A DNA stretch of 64,000 nt from Paenarthrobacter sp. PH39-S1 (GTDB taxonomy: Bacteria; Actinomycetota; Actinomycetes; Actinomycetales; Micrococcaceae), in assembly GCF_030063245.1 (NCBI RefSeq), contig NZ_JASISR010000008.1:79558-143557 (forward strand), in the 5' to 3' direction. The notes beneath the pieces are model-generated. The model was not told where the DNA came from. It saw only the letters and a program-made list of their open reading frames with translations, and searched no databases. The position numbers and the translations under genes were made by a program. Of this stretch, positions 60,191 to 64,000 are shown piece after piece; positions within the stretch are counted from its first letter, which is position 1; every line of letters starts with the position of its first letter.

Positions 60191-60756
60191 GGATTCCCGG
60201 CAGCGGGTGTTTGCTCCTTGAGCATGCCGACAACACGAAGCAGTTTCCCGGTGGCCTCGGCCCCGAAGCGTTCCTGCTGTCCCTGCGGTCCGCCGAATAG
60301 CGCGGCGTTGTAGTAGAGGCCGTCACCGATCAGCAGAATGGCACGGGCGACGGCGGCGTCCTGGACTTCTTCCCGGATCAGTTCCAGCCATCTGCTTTGC
60401 ATCGCTGTGAAGGCCTCACTGACCTGGACATCCTGGCTCTGGGCCAGCCGCGTCGCCGCCACCAGTGTCCGGTCGAAGGTGGTTTCGGAGAAGACGGACG
60501 TGCGGATGTAATAGTCCGCCGGGCCCTCCGGAGCCTGACGCATCCTGGCAAAGTCCACCTCGGCGAGTTCGCCGAGCTTCTGAATCAGCCCCGAGGTCAG
60601 CGCGTCCCGGCTCTTGAAGTGGTAGAGCAGCCCACCCTTGGACACCCCGGCGGCCGCGGCCACCGCATCCAACGTGGCCGAGCGTTCACCCTCATTGATC
60701 AGAAGGTTCTCGAAGGCAAGCAGGATACGGTCCCGGGCCGAGGGCTGATTGGGCAT
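60187..60756 (-). CDS. TetR family repressor
   Basis: 189 residues. The HTH is ATLDAVAAAAGVSKGGLLYH (residues about 27-46), followed by the FKSRDAL turn typical of TetR. The C-terminal ligand domain is of the TetR_C type. The ATG at 60756 is used; ATG 60765 lies right at an AGG site. It is divergent from an MFS exporter across a near-perfect palindrome, and so is very likely its repressor and self-regulated. Confidence 0.92.
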   Translation of the reverse strand: MPNQPSARDRILLAFENLLINEGERSATLDAVAAAAGVSKGGLLYHFKSRDALTSGLIQKLGELAEVDFARMRQAPEGPADYYIRTSVFSETTFDRTLVAATRLAQSQDVQVSEAFTAMQSRWLELIREEVQDAAVARAILLIGDGLYYNAALFGGPQGQQERFGAEATGKLLRVVGMLKEQTPAAGNP

Positions 60757-60796
60757 GGCACCCATCCTACCTAAGCAGCGGTCTCCTTTATACCGG

Positions 60797-60821
60797 CTGG
60801 ACGGTTTACTAAACAGTCCAG
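60797..60821. promoter_or_regulatory. TetR operator with symmetric divergent promoters
   Basis: Arms CTGGACGGTTTA (60797-60808) and TAAACAGTCCAG (60810-60821) flank a single C at 60809; only one position per arm breaks the symmetry. Plus-strand promoter: TTTACT (60805-60810), 15 bp, TATAGT (60826-60831). Minus-strand promoter: TTTAGT, 15 bp, TATAAA. Both -35 boxes sit inside the palindrome. Confidence 0.8.
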
Positions 60822-60868
60822 ACGGTATAGTATCGTAGAACCTCTTACCACTTAAGGAATGCCGCATC

Positions 60869-62476
60869 ATGTCAGCCAGCACTGCCCGTCACTCCGCCGC
60901 CTCGATGGCCGGCACCCTGGGGACGGAACCCGCCGCCCCGATGGCCGCGGATACCTTGCGTACGGCACCCGCCGGTACCAGGGCAGGCCGCCGTGAATGG
61001 CTGGCCCTGTCAGTGCTGATGCTCCCGGTATTGCTCGTCGCCGTGGACAATACCGTGCTCAGCTTTGCCGTCCCGGCCATTTCACTGGCACTGAACCCTA
61101 CCGCCACAGGCCTGCTCTGGATCATCGATATTTACCCGTTGATCCTGGCGGGCCTGCTCGTCCCGATGGGCAGCATGGCCGACCGCTTCGGCCGCCGCCG
61201 GATGCTCATGGTAGGCAGTCTGGGCTTCACCGCCGTGTCCGTGGTTGCCGCCTTTGCGCCCAGCGCCAACGCCCTGATCGGGTGCCGGGCCATGCTGGGA
61301 CTCTTCGGAGCCATGCTGATGCCCTCCACCCTGTCGCTGATCCGCAATATCTTCACAGACGCCGGTCAGCGCCGCACCGCGATCGCCATCTGGGCCGCGG
61401 CATTCTCCGGCGGCGCGGCCTTGGGGCCGCCGCTGGGCGGGCTGCTGCTGGAGAACTTCTGGTGGGGCGCGGTCTTCCTCCTCGCCGTCCCGATGCTCAT
61501 CCCGCTGGCCATCCTGGCCCCGCTGTGTGTCCCCGAATCGAAAGACCCCGCCCCCGGGCGGATTGACACGGCGAGCATCGCCCTTTCCTTCGGGACGATG
61601 GTCCCGCTGATCTACGGCATCAAGGCGCTCGCAACGGAAGCCCCCGGCCCCGGTTCACTGTTGCCGCTGCTGGTTGGACTTGTCGGCGTTGTCCTGGGGG
61701 TCGTCTTCGTTCACCGTCAACTGAGGCAAAGGACGCCCATGCTGGACGTCCGGCTATTCACCAACCCCGTGTTCAGCGGGGCCGTGGCGGCAAATCTGCT
61801 CAGCATTTTCTCGCTGGTGGGCTTCCTGTATTTTGTCTCGCAGCACCTGCAGCTGGTGGCCGGGCAGTCCCCCACCCGGGCCGGGCTGACCCTCCTTCCC
61901 GGACTGGTCATGTCGATCGTGACCGGATTGCTGGTGGTGCGGCTGGCGCGGCGCATCCGACCAGCCTTTCTGGTGGCCACCGGGCTGCTGCTCAACGCGG
62001 CCGGGTACCTGACCGTGCTGCTGAACGGCTCCGGATCCGAATCCGGACTACTGCTGGCCTTTGTCCTCCTTGGCTCAGGAGTCGGCATGGCGGAGACTAT
62101 TTCCAATGACCTGATTCTGGCGACGGCGCCGGCGGCCAAGGCCGGTGCGGCATCCGCCATATCGGAGACGGCTTATGAGGTGGGTTCCGTGCTGGGAACC
62201 GCGGTGCTGGGCAGCATTCTGGCAGCCGCATACCGGTTCCATGTTTCCGTGCCGGATTCTCTCTCGGCCCAGGCACACGAGGGCGCACGTCAGACGCTGG
62301 GCGGGGCCATCAACGCCGCAGCCTCGCTGCCGCCCGGCCAGGCCGCGGAGCTGATCGGCTCCGCCCAGCGCGCCTTCGATTCGGGTGCCGGCGTGGTGGC
62401 TGCCGTCGGGCTTGCCATGATGCTCGCCGCCGCAGCCATGTCGTTGCTCACCCTCCGCCGGGTGGCGAGAGGCTGA
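60869..62476 (+). CDS. MFS exporter, DHA2 family, TetR-controlled
   Basis: 535 residues and about 14 spans. Motifs: DNTVLSFAVPAISLAL, PMGSMADRFGRRRMLMVG (motif A) and WAAAFSGGAALGPPLGGLLL (motif C). The N-terminal 40 residues are polar and Ala/Thr-rich. It resembles SmvA/LfrA-type multidrug pumps, and LfrA of mycobacteria is also TetR-controlled. The C-terminal 48 codons have a diverged copy 180 bp downstream. Confidence 0.92.
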   Translation: MSASTARHSAASMAGTLGTEPAAPMAADTLRTAPAGTRAGRREWLALSVLMLPVLLVAVDNTVLSFAVPAISLALNPTATGLLWIIDIYPLILAGLLVPMGSMADRFGRRRMLMVGSLGFTAVSVVAAFAPSANALIGCRAMLGLFGAMLMPSTLSLIRNIFTDAGQRRTAIAIWAAAFSGGAALGPPLGGLLLENFWWGAVFLLAVPMLIPLAILAPLCVPESKDPAPGRIDTASIALSFGTMVPLIYGIKALATEAPGPGSLLPLLVGLVGVVLGVVFVHRQLRQRTPMLDVRLFTNPVFSGAVAANLLSIFSLVGFLYFVSQHLQLVAGQSPTRAGLTLLPGLVMSIVTGLLVVRLARRIRPAFLVATGLLLNAAGYLTVLLNGSGSESGLLLAFVLLGSGVGMAETISNDLILATAPAAKAGAASAISETAYEVGSVLGTAVLGSILAAAYRFHVSVPDSLSAQAHEGARQTLGGAINAAASLPPGQAAELIGSAQRAFDSGAGVVAAVGLAMMLAAAAMSLLTLRRVARG

Positions 62477-62510
62477 CGACGACGGCGGCGGCCATCTGCC
62501 GCCGTCGTCG
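62477..62510 (+). terminator. Terminator hairpin of the MFS gene
   Basis: A 13-bp perfect stem (62477-62489 with 62498-62510) with an 8-nt loop starts at the stop codon. A run of CGCCGTCACC-like 10-bp repeats follows at about 62520-62553. Confidence 0.65.
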
Positions 62511-62654
62511 CCCGTTACCCGTCAGCCGTCACCCGCCGTCACCCGCCGTCAACGTTGGCCAGGCCGTCAACGTCTGCGCATCAGCAGCCCAGCCGGTACT
62601 GCGCATGTTGACCCGGGCGCATGGTTGGCGCTTTTTCCTGCGCAGAAGCCTACG

Positions 62655-62797
62655 GACGTGCCGGCCGCGGAACTCCTGGCCTCGGCCCGGCAGGCCTTTG
62701 ACTCCGGGGCGGGCCTGGTGTCCGCCGTCGGGCTGGTGCTGATGCCCGGAGCCGCCGCCATGTCACTGCTCACCCTCCGCCGGGTGGCGAGAGGCAG
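62655..62797 (+). pseudogene. Diverged copy of the C-terminal end of the upstream MFS transporter
   Basis: Reads PAAELLASARQAFDSGAGLV and then SLLTLRRVARG, matching residues 488-535 of the MFS (QAAELIGSAQRAFDSGAGVV, SLLTLRRVARG). The last 27 nt (CTCACCCTCCGCCGGGTGGC and on) are identical in both copies, while earlier positions differ. The stop has become AGA (Arg) and the frame runs on. No start or transmembrane body is present, so this is a remnant of a second related transporter or a partial duplication. Confidence 0.8.
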
Positions 62798-62858
62798 ACG
62801 TCCTCGTCGTCGCCTGTCCTTGAAGTCGTCGGCTGACCCACTGTCCAGCCGGAACAGT

Positions 62859-63559
62859 CTAGTGCCGAACGCGCCCGAGCCTGCCAAGCAGGGACTCCAA
62901 CTCGCCGGCCACCTGTACCGGATCATTCAACAGGTGCAGATGGTTGGTGGCGGGCAACGTGCGCACCGGCCACTGCCGCCGCGCGGCTTCGTCCCGCTCC
63001 GCGGCGTAGATGCGGCGTAGATATCGCCAAAAGCCAGATACGCCCCCGGCCGAGAAGCCCAGCCCTCCGGCACCGGCAGCGACCCCTCGAAATAGGACAG
63101 CGGAAGGCGTTGCTGCTCCCCCTCGACCCGCGCCCGGGTAACGGCGTCCGGGAACAAGGACGCAACGTCGGCCTCGTCCCACCACATGGTCCAAACCGGA
63201 AGCAGACCGGTCTTGTCCGCGATCCCCCGCAGGAAATCCAGAAATGCCGCTGGCGCAAGCGGAACGCGCCCGCGGTCCGGCGGGAGTACGGCGTCAACGA
63301 AAATGGAGGCGACAACCCGCCGCTGCATCACCAGCGCCGGGACGTAGGCGCCAGCGTTGCTGTGCGGTATCACCACAAGCTCCCGGTCCAGCGGCAGCGC
63401 AGCGAGGAAAGCGTCCAGAACGTCCTGTGTTGTCTGCGGCGGCGCGGATACCGGGCATGTCACGACGTCCCAGCCACGGTCATCCAGCACCTGCGCCACC
63501 GGCTGCCACACGGACGGGCCCAGCAGCGGGCTGGGGAGAAGCATCAGTGACGTGGGCAT
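62859..63559 (-). pseudogene. Alpha/beta hydrolase frameshifted by an 11-bp tandem duplication
   Basis: Starts MPTSLMLLPSPLLGPSVWQP. The nucleophile is Ser67 in IPHSNAGAY. In the annotated frame it runs on to TAYA-like residues and stops at 62927 after an unrelated tail. GCGGCGTAGAT occurs twice in tandem at 63001-63011 and 63012-63022. Removing one copy restores a frame continuing GDIYAAERDEAARRQWPVRT, then LPATNHLHLLNDP (with a catalytic-type His) to the TAG at 62859, giving about 229 residues. The broken frame loses that His. Confidence 0.85.
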
Positions 63560-63563
63560 GCGG

Positions 63564-63791
63564 TTATTTCCTGCGCAGCAGCTTCCGGACGTGCTGGCCG
63601 CGGACCACCAGACCCACCATGTGCAGAATCAGGCCCAGGCCAATGAACGGCAGCCCAAGGTACGTCCTGGCCGGATCATGAGCGTTCGCCCCGACGACGG
63701 TGAGCACCAGGCCGACGGCGATCGCGCCCATGGCGCCGAAGACCAGGACCTTGTAGAGCCGGCCGGAGGTTTCCCAAAATTCGTTGAGCAC
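63564..63791 (-). CDS. Small two-span membrane protein, unknown function
   Basis: 75 residues: FWETSGRLYKVLVFGAMG enters span 1 (about 12-34), the loop ANAHDPARTYLGLP follows, then span 2 and a basic end QHVRKLLRRK. I choose the GTG at 63791: TAAGCT lies 7 nt upstream (leaderless type) and the protein then begins MLNEFWETSG. The ATG at 63845 would run into an inverted repeat. It is 4 bp from the start of the broken hydrolase and may form an operon with it. Confidence 0.7.
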   Translation of the reverse strand: MLNEFWETSGRLYKVLVFGAMGAIAVGLVLTVVGANAHDPARTYLGLPFIGLGLILHMVGLVVRGQHVRKLLRRK

Positions 63792-63811
63792 GCACACCAG
63801 CTTAGCCCTTG

Positions 63812-63873
63812 CATCCGAGGTGCCCGCGTTGGGGCGTTTCGGCAAAATGGCCCCAACGCGGGCACCTCAGATG
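63812..63873. repeat. Long REP-like inverted repeat
   Basis: GAGGTGCCCGCGTTGGGGC (63817-63835) pairs perfectly with GCCCCAACGCGGGCACCTC (63850-63868). Four more pairs CATC/GATG extend it across one mismatch. The loop is 14 nt. It is just upstream of the small membrane protein gene. The rest of the window (63874-64000) shows only a 6-bp hairpin (CCGGGC / GCCCGG near 63951) and no supportable gene. Confidence 0.75.
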
Positions 63874-64000
63874 TCAGACCCGGATCCGCGAGTAGTGGCT
63901 TTTTGAGGCCGGAATTCTGGCGGGGGCGTGAATTTCGGCAACTTTTGGGTCCGGGCATGACAAAAGCCCGGTTGTCGTGTCGGGTGGGCGGAGGCTCCAT

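Noticed and set aside
63629..64000. Minus-strand frame reaching the window end (123 codons)
   Set aside because: It passes through the inverted repeat and the small membrane protein in another frame; Arg/Pro/Ser-rich shadow composition.

Overview
The window is chromosomal DNA of a high-GC actinobacterium. It most resembles the Arthrobacter group (Micrococcaceae). The signs are a mycothiol synthase, a GlnR-type orphan regulator, a C50-carotenoid (decaprenoxanthin-type) gene set, a mycobacterial-order Pol-PE-Lig LigD with Ku, an acidic NusG N-terminus and an RpoB that begins MVASSTSN. The assignment rests on protein families and synteny read by eye; no database search was run.

Layout. 1-140: tail of a papain-like (C1) peptidase. 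339-16261: the transcription/translation block on the minus strand (rpoC, rpoB, rplL, rplJ, rplA, rplK, nusG, secE, tRNA-Trp), interrupted by a plus-strand acetyl-CoA acetyltransferase and two GNAT genes. 16474-20880: aminotransferase, GT2 glycosyltransferase, a small membrane protein, DNA photolyase and a flavin-type general stress protein. 20958-31473: the carotenoid island. A minus-strand operon marR-crtE-crtB-crtI-crtYe-crtYf-crtEb is divergent from tspO-like/MFS/SDR/idi; almost every junction in both operons overlaps by a few bases, and an AT-rich MarR-type operator lies between them. 31514-39044: a small acidic protein, phosphofructokinase, a GNAT protein, a PadR-regulated exporter, ygfZ with a nitrobindin-like gene, a 37-residue membrane peptide and a membrane protein. 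39215-47807: glnR, mshD, ppk, mutT1-like, thyA, dfrA, a decayed transporter and an E. coli-type asd. 47982-53209: an HTH_42 (AlkZ-like) protein, a DinB-like protein, an acyl desaturase, murB and a hadAB-like dehydratase pair. 53337-56819: divergent ligD and ku. 56944-60190: a three-gene overlapping operon (acyl-CoA dehydrogenase-like, PIG-L deacetylase fused to a methyltransferase, GT2) with no assigned pathway. 60187-63791: a TetR/MFS exporter pair with a near-perfect operator, a duplicated transporter tail, an alpha/beta hydrolase broken by an 11-bp tandem duplication, and a small membrane protein.

The genes tell three connected stories. The first is core expression, with an L10 leader and a large rpoB-rpoC hairpin as likely control points. 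The second is light and oxidative protection (C50 carotenoid, photolyase, mycothiol, MutT1, NHEJ). The third is export under local repressors (MarR, PadR and TetR, each next to a DHA2-type MFS pump). Several genes appear to be leaderless, with a TANNNT -10 box 6-7 nt before the start codon: mshD, thyA, asd, murB, hadA, the HTH_42 gene and the 63791 gene.

The best candidate for an undescribed system is the operon at 56944-60190. The clearest small-scale anomaly is the 11-bp duplication at 63001-63022.
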